A DNA stretch of 64,000 nucleotides from Chthoniobacter sp. (GCA_021414005.1 JAIOPH010000019.1:186001-250000); one strand, 5' to 3'. Positions 42,697 through 52,312 are shown, counted from the stretch's first letter. A program made the numbers and translations. The notes: a model not told the origin generated them from the sequence alone.

Positions 42697-45680
42697 GTGG
42701 CGCGGGAGAGACGCAGCCACAGCGCGCCGCCGAGCAGCAGCGCGAGTCCGGCGGCAGCTAGCCAAAGAGCGGGCGTCAGCCGGCGCGGCCAGTATTCGCA
42801 GCGCACCACGAACTTACCCGCGCGCGGAATCGGCACGCCGCAAAAGGCGTGATTCACGCGCACGTACGCGGAGGGTGCGCCGTTCACCGTCACGCGGAAA
42901 TTTCCCTCCTCGAAGCTCTCCGTCAGCACGGCAATGCCGCGCGCCGGAGCGTCGATGGTGAAGGTCGTGGTGTTGTTCGTCAGGCGGTAGTCGTGCGCCG
43001 GGGCGAACTGCCGGTCGGCGGCGGTCGGCAGTTCGCCGGGCCACGCGGTGCCGTCCTGTAGCGCGGCGAGCGGGCGCCCGTCGCTTTTCCACACATACTC
43101 CGTGAAGTCCGCCACCGTGCCGTAGCGCGTCAGCGAGTTCGTGAAAAACGCGCGCGGCCAGGCTGTCGGGCTTTCATAAAGATCGAGATCGGCCGTGCCG
43201 ATGCGGCGCAGGCCCGCGACCGCCGCCGGCGTGGGCGACGGCATCGCGAGGTAGTAGCGGAGATTCAGCAGATCGTGAAATGGGCGGAGCGCGGGCGTCG
43301 TGTCGGGGCGCACCGTGATGCGCCAGTCCCACACCACGGGCAGTTTCGCGGCGTCCACGAATTCGCGGTAGTAGGCGCTCACCAGCGCGTCCGGCCCGGC
43401 GATGCCATCGAGGCCGAGGACGGCGTTGAAACCCGGCGTGAGCACCTCCCCGAAACCCGCGACCCGCGCGGGCTCGGCAGTAAGCCGTTGGAGATGCTCG
43501 ATCATCGGCGACCGCGCCTGGAGATCCACGCGCGCCTGCGGGTTCATCACGTAGGCGTCGAACTTCGTGGGGCCGTACATGCCGTGGCGGAAATGGAGCG
43601 CGCCGAGCGCGAGCACCGCGAGCAGCAGATGAAAAACCGTGCCCGTATTGGCGAGGAGCAACCGCCGCGCAACCAAGGGTAGCACTGCCACCGCGAGCAG
43701 CAGCGCGGCTGCGTAGCCGAGGAAAAATCCGCTCAGCACCACCGGGGTTGTCTCCGGCTGGAGCGCAAATGGCGAGCGCGTCGCCGCCTGCACGGAACCG
43801 AGAAATGCGCCGACCAGCACCGCGCCGAGCAGCAGCGTGGCCACCCAGTCGTCCCGCCATTCCGCCGCCGCCAGTCGCGCATGACCGGCGCGCAGACCGA
43901 AGCCGGCGAGCGGCAGGAGCAGCACGATGAGCACGCACGAAAACGTGTTATCAACGTGCGAGATATTGCCGACCAACGGCAGGCGTACGAGAAGCGCAGG
44001 CGGAACGACCCCGAAGACCAGCGCGGTCATCGTGGCGGCCATCAACGCAAGCGCGCGGAAGGTGGCCTCCGGCCACAGCGCCCGATAGCGGACGACCGCC
44101 CAAAGCACTCCAAGCAGCACGAGAAAATTGGCGGAAGGATTCGCGTGATTCTCGCGGGCAATGGTCTGGCGGTAGAAGAGGTCGTCGAACAGACCGAGCA
44201 GCAGCGCGGACTGGATTTGGTAGGCGCGTGGGACGTTGTAGGTCGTCCAGGCGCGGCCGAGGGAATCCAGGAACACGAGCCAGCACGGCGCGCTGAGAAG
44301 GAGGAAAATGAGCATTCCGCATGCGGCGGCGGCCAGCTTGCGGCTCAGGCTGGGCCAGTTTTCCCTCCGGAGAAGGAGCGAGATGAGACCGGTGGCATTG
44401 AGCGCGGCAATGAGCATGCTGGCTTCCTTCGCGGTGCCGCTGTTCAGCTCCATCCAATTCGCCGCGATGAGTAGCCCGGCCCAGCGAGCCGCAGCGCGCC
44501 CGCCGGCGGCGCGCGCGATTTCCAACCACGCCAGCAAGATCCAAGGCGCGTAGCTGAGGCTGAAAATCGCGGCGTGATTGAAGCGGTAGGCAAAGAAACC
44601 GAGGAACGCCGAGGAGGCCGCGAGCAGCGCCGCGACCCCGAGCCGCCCGACCGCCGCGCGCCCGAGCAGCCCGCTGCCGAAAGCGAAGAGGATTTTCGCG
44701 AGGACGAACTTCACATCCCAAGCCCAGGCCGCGCCACCAGCGACGAGCGGGATCCAATGCAGCGGGTCGCCGATCATGGACTGGCCTTGGCCGAGGAGCG
44801 GGACGCCGCACGAGTTGGCGCGATTCCAGAGCGGGAGTTCGTGGTCGTGGAAAATCGCGCGATGCTCGATGACGGAGTACGGCAGGTGAGCCCATAGCAT
44901 CGCGCCGATGTCGGCGAATTTCGGATTCTCGACCGGTCCGGCAGGCGCGCCGGGAAGCGTGGGCCAGCCAGCGTACAGACAACCCGCGCCGTTGTTCGGC
45001 GAGACGAAGCTCTGGCCGCCGAAGATCACCGGATGGCAACTCACAACGACCGCGGCGACAGCCGTTCCGAAGAGCGTCCGATACGGGTGGGCGCGGGCGC
45101 GTCGCACCCACTGGCCGGCTTGCGCCAGGGCGGCGGCGCGCAGTTTTTCCAGCGGCACCGCGCCGCGCCACGACGCGAGCGCGAGGACCAGAGTCAGCGC
45201 CACGACCAGCGCCGCGCTTTGCCACCCGTCCGCCGTCAGCGACGAACGCAGTACCAGCGGCGGATTGCAGTCCAGCTCCAACGCGCCGCCGTCATCTGCT
45301 GCGCGGAAGCGCTCACCGGCAAAGCTGGCGACTTCTTTTCCGGTGAGGTCCGCGATCCGCGCCCGCGTGACTTTGGCTCCGCCCGCACGCCCGGCCACGG
45401 TAAGTCGAAATGCGCGATAGGCACCCGCCGGCACCAGGAAACGAGCGCTGGCGGGTGCTCCGGCGGGCACGTCGGCCAGGGCCGTCTCCGGCGGAAACCC
45501 GGGATCAGCGCGAACGGATTCCAACCGCAGCGCACCAGCCGCCGACGCATCCAGGGCGAACTCGAAAAGTAGCGAATCGGCCAGCCGGTCCGGACCGGAA
45601 AAGGGCGCGAACCCAAAGAGTGCCACGGCGATTCCCGCCAGCAGCGAACTCGGAAGTAGAAGACGGACGAACCGGATCAC
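42693..45680 (-). CDS. YfhO-like giant membrane protein, copy 2
   Basis: 995 aa from GTG 45680; a paralogue of the next gene. Shared blocks include SFVSPNNGAGCLYAGWPTLP, LPLWNRANSCGVPLLGQGQS, GDPLHWIPLVAGGAAWAWDV and the C-terminal FEEGNFRVTVNGAPSAYVRV with CGVPIPRAGKFVVRCEYWPR. Same predicted topology: extracytoplasmic N-domain, 12 or so spans, periplasmic end. An ATG at 45767 exists but would put the start only 9 bp from the divergent gene and adds a basic non-family tail, so GTG 45680 is preferred with moderate certainty. Confidence 0.76.
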   Translation of the reverse strand: MIRFVRLLLPSSLLAGIAVALFGFAPFSGPDRLADSLLFEFALDASAAGALRLESVRADPGFPPETALADVPAGAPASARFLVPAGAYRAFRLTVAGRAGGAKVTRARIADLTGKEVASFAGERFRAADDGGALELDCNPPLVLRSSLTADGWQSAALVVALTLVLALASWRGAVPLEKLRAAALAQAGQWVRRARAHPYRTLFGTAVAAVVVSCHPVIFGGQSFVSPNNGAGCLYAGWPTLPGAPAGPVENPKFADIGAMLWAHLPYSVIEHRAIFHDHELPLWNRANSCGVPLLGQGQSMIGDPLHWIPLVAGGAAWAWDVKFVLAKILFAFGSGLLGRAAVGRLGVAALLAASSAFLGFFAYRFNHAAIFSLSYAPWILLAWLEIARAAGGRAAARWAGLLIAANWMELNSGTAKEASMLIAALNATGLISLLLRRENWPSLSRKLAAAACGMLIFLLLSAPCWLVFLDSLGRAWTTYNVPRAYQIQSALLLGLFDDLFYRQTIARENHANPSANFLVLLGVLWAVVRYRALWPEATFRALALMAATMTALVFGVVPPALLVRLPLVGNISHVDNTFSCVLIVLLLPLAGFGLRAGHARLAAAEWRDDWVATLLLGAVLVGAFLGSVQAATRSPFALQPETTPVVLSGFFLGYAAALLLAVAVLPLVARRLLLANTGTVFHLLLAVLALGALHFRHGMYGPTKFDAYVMNPQARVDLQARSPMIEHLQRLTAEPARVAGFGEVLTPGFNAVLGLDGIAGPDALVSAYYREFVDAAKLPVVWDWRITVRPDTTPALRPFHDLLNLRYYLAMPSPTPAAVAGLRRIGTADLDLYESPTAWPRAFFTNSLTRYGTVADFTEYVWKSDGRPLAALQDGTAWPGELPTAADRQFAPAHDYRLTNNTTTFTIDAPARGIAVLTESFEEGNFRVTVNGAPSAYVRVNHAFCGVPIPRAGKFVVRCEYWPRRLTPALWLAAAGLALLLGGALWLRLSRAT

Positions 45681-45776
45681 AGGTGGTGGTGGTAGCGAGG
45701 GATGGCCGTGGAAAAGAAGATGCCGTGCCAATCTGCCGGGCAATCCGGCGCGGCGCTTGCTTTCCAATTTTGTCTC

Positions 45777-47123
45777 ATGTCTGAGATGACCCTCAACCTC
45801 ACCCTCGCGCCCGCGCCTCCCATGCCGGTGCGCGACACCTCCCCGAGCCGTCCCGCCACTCCCCTACCCCGCACGCCGGGCCGCATCTGGATCATCGCAC
45901 TACTGCTACTGGCGGTCGGCGCTTTCGTCCGCATCGCGCCCACCGCGGGCTTCACGGGCGTCGGTTTCGACGAGCACCTCTACCAGCGTTACGTCGTCCT
46001 TTTGAATGCGAAGGGCATCACCGCGTATCCCGCGATCTGCGAGTATTTCATCCAGCAGCAATCCGGCGACGGCATCGCAGAACTCCCACCCACCCGCTTT
46101 CTCTACATCCTGAGCGGCAGCCTTTGGAGCCAGGCGTTCGGTTCCGGCGGGTTCGACAAACCCGGCCCCGCCGCCACGGCCACCGCGCTCGCCTCGCTCA
46201 AGGCCGTGTCGTGCCTTTTTGCCATTCTCATGCTGATCCCGTCCGCGCTTTTCGCCCGACGGCTGCGCGGCGATACGGCAATGCTCGGCACGCTCGCGCT
46301 AATGTGTTTCGCGCCGGTGCAAATCCATCTCGCGCAGCACCGGATGATCGACGGCTTCTTCGCCTTCTGGGCGCTCATGTGCCTGTGGTTGCTGTGGGAA
46401 AACCTCCGCGCCCCGAACCACGCGGGCTGGCTGGGCGGGCTCACGGTGTGTCTCGCGGCCATGGTAATGACCAAGGAAAACGCCTTTTTCGTCTTCGTGG
46501 CGCTGGGCGGAATCGTCGCGCTAAACCACTGGGCTGGCTGGGGCACGGTCACGCCAAAACTGCTCCTGTGCATGATCGCCGGGCCGCTCGTCGGCCTCAC
46601 AACACTCGTGACCCTCGCCGGCGGTACGGACAATTTCCTGATGATCTACAAGCTCCTCGTGAGCAAAGCGCAGGTCCTCGACTACGCCATCCGCACCGGC
46701 GACGGCCCATGGTATCGCTATTTCGTGGACTACCTCCTGGTCAGCCCGGTCGTGCTCATCCTCGCCATCGGCGCGATGTTTTCGGTCGCCCGCGAAAGCC
46801 GTCCGCTGCTCTATCTCACCGCCTTCATGGCCTGTGGCTACGTGCTCATGTGCAACGTGAAATACGGCATGAATCTCCGCTACACCACCATTTGGGACAT
46901 GCCGCTTCGCCTGCTCGCTTTCTGCCAGCTCGCGGATCTGAGCCGGCGTTTTGGCTCACGCCAAACGCTCGTCCTCAGCCTGGCCACGTTCGCCCTGTGC
47001 AGCTACGAACTCCGCCAATACCTGCTGTTTTTCGACGACCGCAACAAACTCTACGAACTCGTTCCCGGCGGTCTGCTCTTTGCGCTCAAGATCCTCAAAG
47101 GCGCGTCGCCCATTCTGCAGTAA
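45777..47123 (+). CDS. GT39/PMT-like membrane glycosyltransferase
   Basis: 448 aa with about ten spans. The first loop reads TGVGFDEHLYQRYVVLL, with the acidic pair (DE) that acts as base in GT-C transferases; later FAPVQIHLAQHRMIDGFFAFW and KENAFFVFVALGGIVALNHW follow the PMT/ArnT pattern. It likely adds a sugar from a polyprenyl-phosphate donor to a glycan outside the inner membrane. The gene diverges from the polysaccharide locus, sharing a 96-bp gap. Start ATG 45777 (MSEMTLNL); a second ATG is three codons on. Confidence 0.75.
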   Translation: MSEMTLNLTLAPAPPMPVRDTSPSRPATPLPRTPGRIWIIALLLLAVGAFVRIAPTAGFTGVGFDEHLYQRYVVLLNAKGITAYPAICEYFIQQQSGDGIAELPPTRFLYILSGSLWSQAFGSGGFDKPGPAATATALASLKAVSCLFAILMLIPSALFARRLRGDTAMLGTLALMCFAPVQIHLAQHRMIDGFFAFWALMCLWLLWENLRAPNHAGWLGGLTVCLAAMVMTKENAFFVFVALGGIVALNHWAGWGTVTPKLLLCMIAGPLVGLTTLVTLAGGTDNFLMIYKLLVSKAQVLDYAIRTGDGPWYRYFVDYLLVSPVVLILAIGAMFSVARESRPLLYLTAFMACGYVLMCNVKYGMNLRYTTIWDMPLRLLAFCQLADLSRRFGSRQTLVLSLATFALCSYELRQYLLFFDDRNKLYELVPGGLLFALKILKGASPILQ

Positions 47124-47124
47124 C

Positions 47125-47138
47125 CCGCCCGGCGGGCG
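47125..47138. terminator. Possible shared hairpin between convergent genes
   Basis: CCCGCCCGGCGGGC forms a short GC-rich hairpin just after the GT39-like stop and before the end of the convergent 47-aa gene. No T-run on the plus strand; the minus-strand reading ends GGGTTA. It could slow RNA polymerase from both sides but is not a classical intrinsic terminator. Confidence 0.35.
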
Positions 47139-47282
47139 TCAGGTGGCCGCGTCGGAATGCGCAGCCTCGGGCATCTCGGGCGTTTCGCTCGCCTGCTTCT
47201 TGCGGAGCTTTTTCTCTTCCTTTTTCGCTTTCTTCTCCAGATCGCGCTTCCGCTTTTCGAATTGATAATTCGGCTTGGCCAA
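47139..47282 (-). CDS. 47-aa lysine-rich protein, TTG start
   Basis: A short ORF reading M(TTG)AKPNYQFEKRKRDLEKKA, then KKEEKKLRKKQASETPEMPE and AAHSDAAT before TGA. The N-terminal NYQFEKRQRDLAKKKKxEEK-like pattern recurs in small uncharacterised bacterial proteins (from memory), and codon use fits a real gene. Highly basic, helical, probably cytosolic and possibly nucleic-acid binding; function unknown. The only start in frame is TTG at 47282 and the ribosome site is poor, so the N-terminus is uncertain. It ends in a convergent arrangement with the GT39-like gene. Confidence 0.6.
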   Translation of the reverse strand: MAKPNYQFEKRKRDLEKKAKKEEKKLRKKQASETPEMPEAAHSDAAT

Positions 47283-47307
47283 TGGTTCGTTCGGTTGGTG
47301 GTTGGGT

Positions 47308-47649
47308 TTAAGACTTCGACGGCGCGGTCAACGCCGGCCGACCAGCGGCGAGCTTTTGCTTCATCTCCTCCGCCGCTTCGAAAAACTTCGCGATCGCCGG
47401 CGTGACGCCGCGATATTTCTTGCCGGTTTTTTTGACCACGCCCGCGCCCACGAGATTCTGGAGCTTTTCGTAAGCCCGCAGCCGCAGCATCTCCTCGCCG
47501 CCGCTGGCGGAGTTGCGGGCACGGAGGTTGGCGTGAACGATCAGGAACAGCGCCTTGAACTCGTAAGAGGTTTTGGCCGAAAGCACCGTGGCCAGCTCTT
47601 CGGCAACGAGATCAGGACCGCGCCGGGAAAATCCGTAATTTGTCTTCAT
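47308..47649 (-). CDS. Hypothetical 113-aa protein, winged-helix-like
   Basis: 113 aa from ATG 47649. It reads as helices: SRRGPDLVAEELATVLSAKT and EEMLRLRAYEKLQNLVGAGVV, followed by KKTGKKYRGV, a helix-turn-wing look like small winged-helix domains, and a charged C-terminus. No known family was recognised. It lies upstream of the 47-aa gene (25 nt). Function unknown; DNA binding is a guess. Confidence 0.5.
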   Translation of the reverse strand: MKTNYGFSRRGPDLVAEELATVLSAKTSYEFKALFLIVHANLRARNSASGGEEMLRLRAYEKLQNLVGAGVVKKTGKKYRGVTPAIAKFFEAAEEMKQKLAAGRPALTAPSKS

Positions 47650-47758
47650 AGGCTCCTATCGCAGATATATCGCAAAAGTCGAGGGTTGATCCTGTTTCCG
47701 GCCAAACAAATGCCCCGCGGATGCGAAAAATCGCCCGAGACGGCGAGGGCCCTCACGG

Positions 47759-48160
47759 TTACTTACCACGCAACAGTTCAAGCATTCCATTGCCCATAGC
47801 TTCACCGATGAGCAGAAAGGATTCGGCGTTGCTGCGGTAACTGAAGTCGCCGTCGGGGGATTTATCCTTGGAAAAATAGAACGGGATGGTGTCGATGGAA
47901 GCGATATGCGGGAGCGCCTGGCTTGAAGCCATTTGGGCATCGTGGATCTTGCGGGCGTTGGCCGTCATCGCCACCTCGTGGGCGATGGCGGCGACGACAA
48001 ACGGCAGATTGGGGGCGTTGAACTCTCGACGAATGTCCTGAATGAACCCGGTGAGGTTTTTCTCATAACTCGCGGCGAAGGCATCGGACTGGGTGTCTGC
48101 GATCCCCTAAAACCACACGAAACCGGCGATCTCCGGGACACGTCCGGCGAAAGGCGGGGG
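47759..48160 (-). pseudogene. Truncated sialate O-acetylesterase (SASA) remnant
   Basis: The minus strand reads PEIAGFVWF, a TAG stop at 48109-48107, then GIADTQSDAFAASYEKNLT through to SFLLIGEAMGNGMLELLRGK and a TAA. In the SGNH-type SASA family this block is VW[FY]QG, so the stop sits where Gln (CAG) belongs: one C-to-T change. A second TAG occurs at 48163. The catalytic N-terminal half is absent. Only the last ~70 residues form an open frame. The decayed copy abuts the start of the FAD oxidoreductase gene. Confidence 0.75.
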
Positions 48161-48239
48161 CTACTGGCCCTTGCAGCGGATAATGACTGGAATGATTTTG
48201 TTGAGTATAAACGTGTTACTCTCCGCGACCTTCCATTCC

Positions 48240-50591
48240 ATGAAACGACTGCTTGGATGCCTTCTATTCTCGCTGCTCTGCGCATCGCGCGCAGGAGCAA
48301 CCGGCCTGCTGCTGGAAGCGGAAAACTTCGCCGACCGCGGCGGGTGGGATGTTGACCAGCAGTTCATGGAGACCGTGGGATCGCCGTATATGCTGGCCCA
48401 CGGGCTCGGGGTGCCGGTGAAGGATGCGACGACGACCGTCCGCCTTCCTGCGGCGGGAAAATATCGGCTGTGGGTGCGCACGAAAGACTGGGTTGCAACG
48501 TGGAATGCGCCGGGAGCGCCGGGGAAGTTCCAGATTATTTTTAACGGAGCGACACTGCCGGAGACGTTCGGCACGAAAGGGGCGGCGTGGCACTGGCATG
48601 ACGGCGGTGTCGTGGAGGTGAGCGCGGCGCAGGCGCCGCAGTCCACCGTGGTGCTGCATGACTTGACGGGGTTCGAAGGCCGGTGCGATGCGCTGTATTT
48701 CTCCACGGACGCGACTCCGCCGCCGGATGGCGGAAAAGAGCTGGATGCTTTTCGCCGCAAGGCGCTGGGGCTTCCGGCGGAGCCTGTGGACGGCGGGACG
48801 TATGACCTCGTGGTGGTGGGCGGGGGTATCGCAGGCACCGCCGCTGCGGTATCCGCGGCGCGGAACGGGCTGACCGTAGCGCTCATTCAGGACCGCCCGG
48901 TGCTCGGCGGGAATGCCAGCTCCGAGGTGCGGGTGTGGCCGGAGGGGCATACGCGGCAGCGGCCGTTCCGCCATATCGGCGAGATCGTCGAGGAACTCTG
49001 TCCGCCGCAGGACCGCACCGTGCGGCGCAACGCCGGCAGCGGCGGGATTTATGACGACGACCGCCGCATCCAGACCGTGCTCGCCGAGCCGCGCATCACC
49101 TTGATGCTGGAGAACCGCATGATCGCCGCCGACGCGCCAGACCACACCGTGCGCAGCGTGACCGTGCAGCACACGCGCACCGCGGAGCGGAAAATCGTGC
49201 GCGGCCGCCTCTTCGCCGACTGCACCGGGGATGCGGCGCTGGGCTTTCTCACCGGCGCGGACTATGAGGTGTCGCAGGAGGGAAACATGGGTTCCAGCAA
49301 CCTTTGGAACGTGATGGATCAGGCAAATCCGAAGGATGTCATCAAGTGCGAGTGCAAAGACAAGGACGCGCTGACGGCGGTGGTTTCCGGGGGAAATGTG
49401 GCCGCCCCTTTTCCACGCTGCCCGTGGGCGATCGACCTGACGGACAAGCCGTTTCCCGGTCGCGAGCAACTCCGGAAGGGCGATCTCAATGGCCTCGGGC
49501 AGCTCGGCGGATGGTTCTGGGAGAGCGGATTCGACAAGGACCCGATCCGCGACATCGAGAACATCCGGGACCTGAACATGCGCGCCATGTACGGCGCATG
49601 GGACGCGCTGAAAAACGTGGACAAGCTGCTGCCGAATCATCGGCTGGGCTGGTCCGCATTTATTGCCGGAAAGCGCGAATCCCGGCGGCTTCTGGGCGAC
49701 ATCGTTCTCACCGGCATGGACTTTCGGAAGGGCACCGCTTTCCCCGACGGCGCGTATCCGTGCTCGTGGCATATCGACGTCCACACGCCGGACGACCGGT
49801 TTGAAAAGGGGCTCGGAAAAGACGCGTTCATCTCGACCTTCACGCGCGGCAAGGAATACGAGTACGTCGGCCCCTACTGGGCGCCCTACCGCACGCTCTA
49901 CAGCCGGAATGTCGGCAATCTGTTCATGGCCGGGCGGAACGTCAGCGTGAACCGCGAGGCGCTGGGCGCGGTGCGGGTCATGCGCACCACCGGCATGATG
50001 GGTGAAATCGTCGGCAAAACCGCGTGGATCGCCGTGCAGCACCGCACGACGCCGCGCGGGGTGTATGACTCTCACCTGGCGGAACTGCAGGAACTGATGA
50101 GCCAGTCGGGAGTGTTGCGCCGCGAAAAAGTGGACGGGCCGCTGGCGCTGCCGCCGGGGGCCACGCTCCCCGAGGAGGAATTTGTCGGGATCAATCCCGC
50201 AAAGCTCCCCGGCATCGTGATTGACGACTCGCAGGCCACGCTGCGCGGCGAGTGGAGCGACCGCGGCAGTCTGCCGGGATTCATCGGCACGGGCTATGTT
50301 TACAGCACGCAGAGGGATGCGTCGGCCATCTACCCGGTGGCGGTGAAGGACGCGGGCACCTACGAGGTGCGGGTGAACTGGCGCGCCCACGAAAACCGCA
50401 GCGCCGCCGTGGCCGTCGAGATCGCCGGAAAGACGTTCACGTTTTCGCAGAAGGATGAGCCTCGGGGCGAGCAGCACTTTCAGACGCTGGGCGAAGTGGC
50501 GCTGACCGCCGGCCCGCAAAATCTGACCTTCCGCAACACCGCGCCCGGCGCGATGCATGTGGACGCAGTCCAACTCGTCAGGAAACCATAG
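48240..50591 (+). CDS. Secreted FAD-dependent oxidoreductase with carbohydrate-binding-like ends
   Basis: 783 aa. Signal peptide MKRLLGCLLFSLLCASRAGA, then a beta-sandwich start (LLLEAENFADRGGWDVDQQF, LPAAGKYRLWVRTKDW) like golvesin/CBM domains. The FAD fold begins at about residue 188 (DLVVVGGGIAGTAAAVSAARNG) and includes LGGNASSEVRVWPEG, ADCTGDAALGFLTGADY and the end NLFMAGRNVSVNREALGAVRVMRTTG, as in the FAD_oxidored (PF12831) group. A C-terminal module (YVYSTQRDASAIYPVAVKD, GTYEVRVNWRAHENR) resembles another golvesin-like domain. Such proteins are frequent in polysaccharide-degrading Verrucomicrobia; substrate unknown. ATG 48240 was chosen for the signal peptide. Confidence 0.82.
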   Translation: MKRLLGCLLFSLLCASRAGATGLLLEAENFADRGGWDVDQQFMETVGSPYMLAHGLGVPVKDATTTVRLPAAGKYRLWVRTKDWVATWNAPGAPGKFQIIFNGATLPETFGTKGAAWHWHDGGVVEVSAAQAPQSTVVLHDLTGFEGRCDALYFSTDATPPPDGGKELDAFRRKALGLPAEPVDGGTYDLVVVGGGIAGTAAAVSAARNGLTVALIQDRPVLGGNASSEVRVWPEGHTRQRPFRHIGEIVEELCPPQDRTVRRNAGSGGIYDDDRRIQTVLAEPRITLMLENRMIAADAPDHTVRSVTVQHTRTAERKIVRGRLFADCTGDAALGFLTGADYEVSQEGNMGSSNLWNVMDQANPKDVIKCECKDKDALTAVVSGGNVAAPFPRCPWAIDLTDKPFPGREQLRKGDLNGLGQLGGWFWESGFDKDPIRDIENIRDLNMRAMYGAWDALKNVDKLLPNHRLGWSAFIAGKRESRRLLGDIVLTGMDFRKGTAFPDGAYPCSWHIDVHTPDDRFEKGLGKDAFISTFTRGKEYEYVGPYWAPYRTLYSRNVGNLFMAGRNVSVNREALGAVRVMRTTGMMGEIVGKTAWIAVQHRTTPRGVYDSHLAELQELMSQSGVLRREKVDGPLALPPGATLPEEEFVGINPAKLPGIVIDDSQATLRGEWSDRGSLPGFIGTGYVYSTQRDASAIYPVAVKDAGTYEVRVNWRAHENRSAAVAVEIAGKTFTFSQKDEPRGEQHFQTLGEVALTAGPQNLTFRNTAPGAMHVDAVQLVRKP

Positions 50592-51006
50592 CGACCGGCC
50601 ATCAAAACGGAGTTTAACCGGACTTATCCGTTACCAACGAGAGTGAAACAATCGAAGTCCGTCAAGAGGCACTCGGCGTTCCCCCACAATGAGGCGCTGG
50701 CTTCGGCGTAACTGGAGGTCGCGCTTGGTGCTGTTTTCCAACGTCTTGCCGGTGCGGTTGGAGTAGGCGGCCTGATCGGGAAGGAAAGTGGCAGGCAGGC
50801 TCTCAGGCATGAGAGGCGCGGCGAGGGGGCCGAGATTATCCGGCACCACGGGTGTGGGAAACTGAACGGTTCTGTCGGGACGCGCGGGCCACTTCGGCCC
50901 GGCGCGCTGTGAACCATTGAAGCCCTGCGCGTATGTGGCCGCGCGCTGTGAACGTCCGAGCCGTTCGCCCCCCCGGAGCAATCCCTTTCATCAACCCACG
51001 TCCAAC
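50592..51006. other. 415-bp intergenic region, no gene supported
   Basis: The stretch between the FAD oxidoreductase and the WGR fragment holds short open frames on the minus strand (97 and 116 codons) with Pro/Arg-rich shifting translations and no recognisable family, so they are treated as decay products of an older gene. CGGGCCACTTCGGCCCG near 50885 forms a strong short hairpin. No repeat family or promoter was recognised. Confidence 0.5.
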
Positions 51007-51289
51007 ATGCCTATGAACCTCGAATCCATCACCCTCTATTTCCGCGAAGGCAGCTCCGACAAGGTCTATCAGGCCAGCCTCGAAAAAGAACCCGGCGGGC
51101 GCTTCCTAGTGAACTTTGCCTATGGCCGGCGCGGCTCGACAATGAACACCGGCACCAAGACCGCGCAGCCCGTGGGCATGGATGACGCCCGCACGATCTA
51201 CGACCGCCTCGTGCGCGAGAAAACCGCGAACGGTTACACGCCCGGCCCCGACGGCACGTCGTTGTCCCTTAGTTTTTCCGGGTATCAGG

Positions 51290-52312
51290 CTAACTGGACG
51301 CTGAGGCGCTGTCGCTGCGGTCCGCCGTCTGCGGATAAAGCTCCTTTTTCAACAAACGTGCCCGAAATCCGCTGGCGACTTCCGGCGTAATGCCCACGAG
51401 CGCCAATCTCCGGCAAAACTCCCGACTGTCCGACCGTCGGAAGACCCCCAAGTTGAGCATCACTTCGCCCTGGTCACGTGTGCGGAGGTAGAAAAATGGT
51501 GCCTTGTGTTGTCCGCTGCGCGCGTAACCAATCAACGCGCCGATGACTTGATCCATGGATACGATGCTGCGTTTCAAAATGCTCGAATAGCTGATCGTCT
51601 CGCCGTCAAAAAGGAACCGAATCGAGGCAATGTTCAGAAAACAAAAGCCGACAATGCAAAAGCAGATCAGCGAAAAGGCGATTTGACTTGGTTGCTTGAA
51701 AAGAACCCAGACGGCGGCGGTCAGCGGCAGAATGGCAAAGCAGGCCATGAAGGCGTAGCACTTCGGCGCGGCTTTGGCACGGAGCACCGGAAGATTCAAT
51801 AGCTCGGCGGTGGATCGTCGCACAAAAGGCTCAACATGGGCCGTGTCGTTCGGCTGTGACGGAACATTCTGTCGCAAGAATGCAGTGATGCCCGCGCCCA
51901 ACAACAGCGCACCAATTCCCATGACGAGCCATGCAGAGCGAGAGCTGCAGCGGGACTCGACCGGGGCGCTATTGCCCGGTTTCGATGGAACGTAACGCAC
52001 CTGAAGTTTTCCTGACGCAACAGCCGCGCGGAAGGCCGGTTCGGGAAGACTGGCCCACGTATTCGTCCTTCCCAGAAAATCTCTGCGGACTATCTCCGGC
52101 GATTCCGGAGTGGGCTTGATTGCATACCTTACTTCATAACTCGTAACGCCCTTGCTTACCTTCTCCCGCGACTCAGTGACTCGCGCCTCAATCGGTAATC
52201 CTTGAGCCTCAAGGGCGGACGTTTCGATCTTGGACAATGCCCCGAAGACAAGTAGCCCGAGGCCGAGCAAGCCAAGGAGAGTAAGATCCCGAAGCGAGAA
52301 GCGGTCACTCAT
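51290..52312 (-). CDS. DUF3592-like membrane protein inside the insert
   Basis: 340 aa. One span at the N-terminus (LTLLGLLGLGLLVFGALSKI), an extracytoplasmic domain with VTSYEVRYAI and KLQVRYVPSKPGNS (the DUF3592 pattern of a small beta fold preceding a span), a span AWLVMGIGALLLGAGITAFL, two further spans near residues 195-230 and a cytoplasmic end with YFLRTRDQGEVMLNLGVF-like strands. Function of the family is unknown. It is the sole gene in the 1.44-kb insert and its composition differs from the flanks, so it is probably a passenger. Confidence 0.65.
   Translation of the reverse strand: MSDRFSLRDLTLLGLLGLGLLVFGALSKIETSALEAQGLPIEARVTESREKVSKGVTSYEVRYAIKPTPESPEIVRRDFLGRTNTWASLPEPAFRAAVASGKLQVRYVPSKPGNSAPVESRCSSRSAWLVMGIGALLLGAGITAFLRQNVPSQPNDTAHVEPFVRRSTAELLNLPVLRAKAAPKCYAFMACFAILPLTAAVWVLFKQPSQIAFSLICFCIVGFCFLNIASIRFLFDGETISYSSILKRSIVSMDQVIGALIGYARSGQHKAPFFYLRTRDQGEVMLNLGVFRRSDSREFCRRLALVGITPEVASGFRARLLKKELYPQTADRSDSASASS

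Noticed and set aside
48264..50573. 769-codon open frame on the minus strand opposite the FAD oxidoreductase
   Set aside because: The translation is His/Arg/Gly-rich with no family blocks; it is a GC-driven antisense frame over a gene with clear FAD motifs.
50624..50981. Two minus-strand frames (97 and 116 codons) after the FAD oxidoreductase
   Set aside because: No recognisable motif, Pro/Arg-rich, and the two overlap in different frames; treated as decayed DNA.
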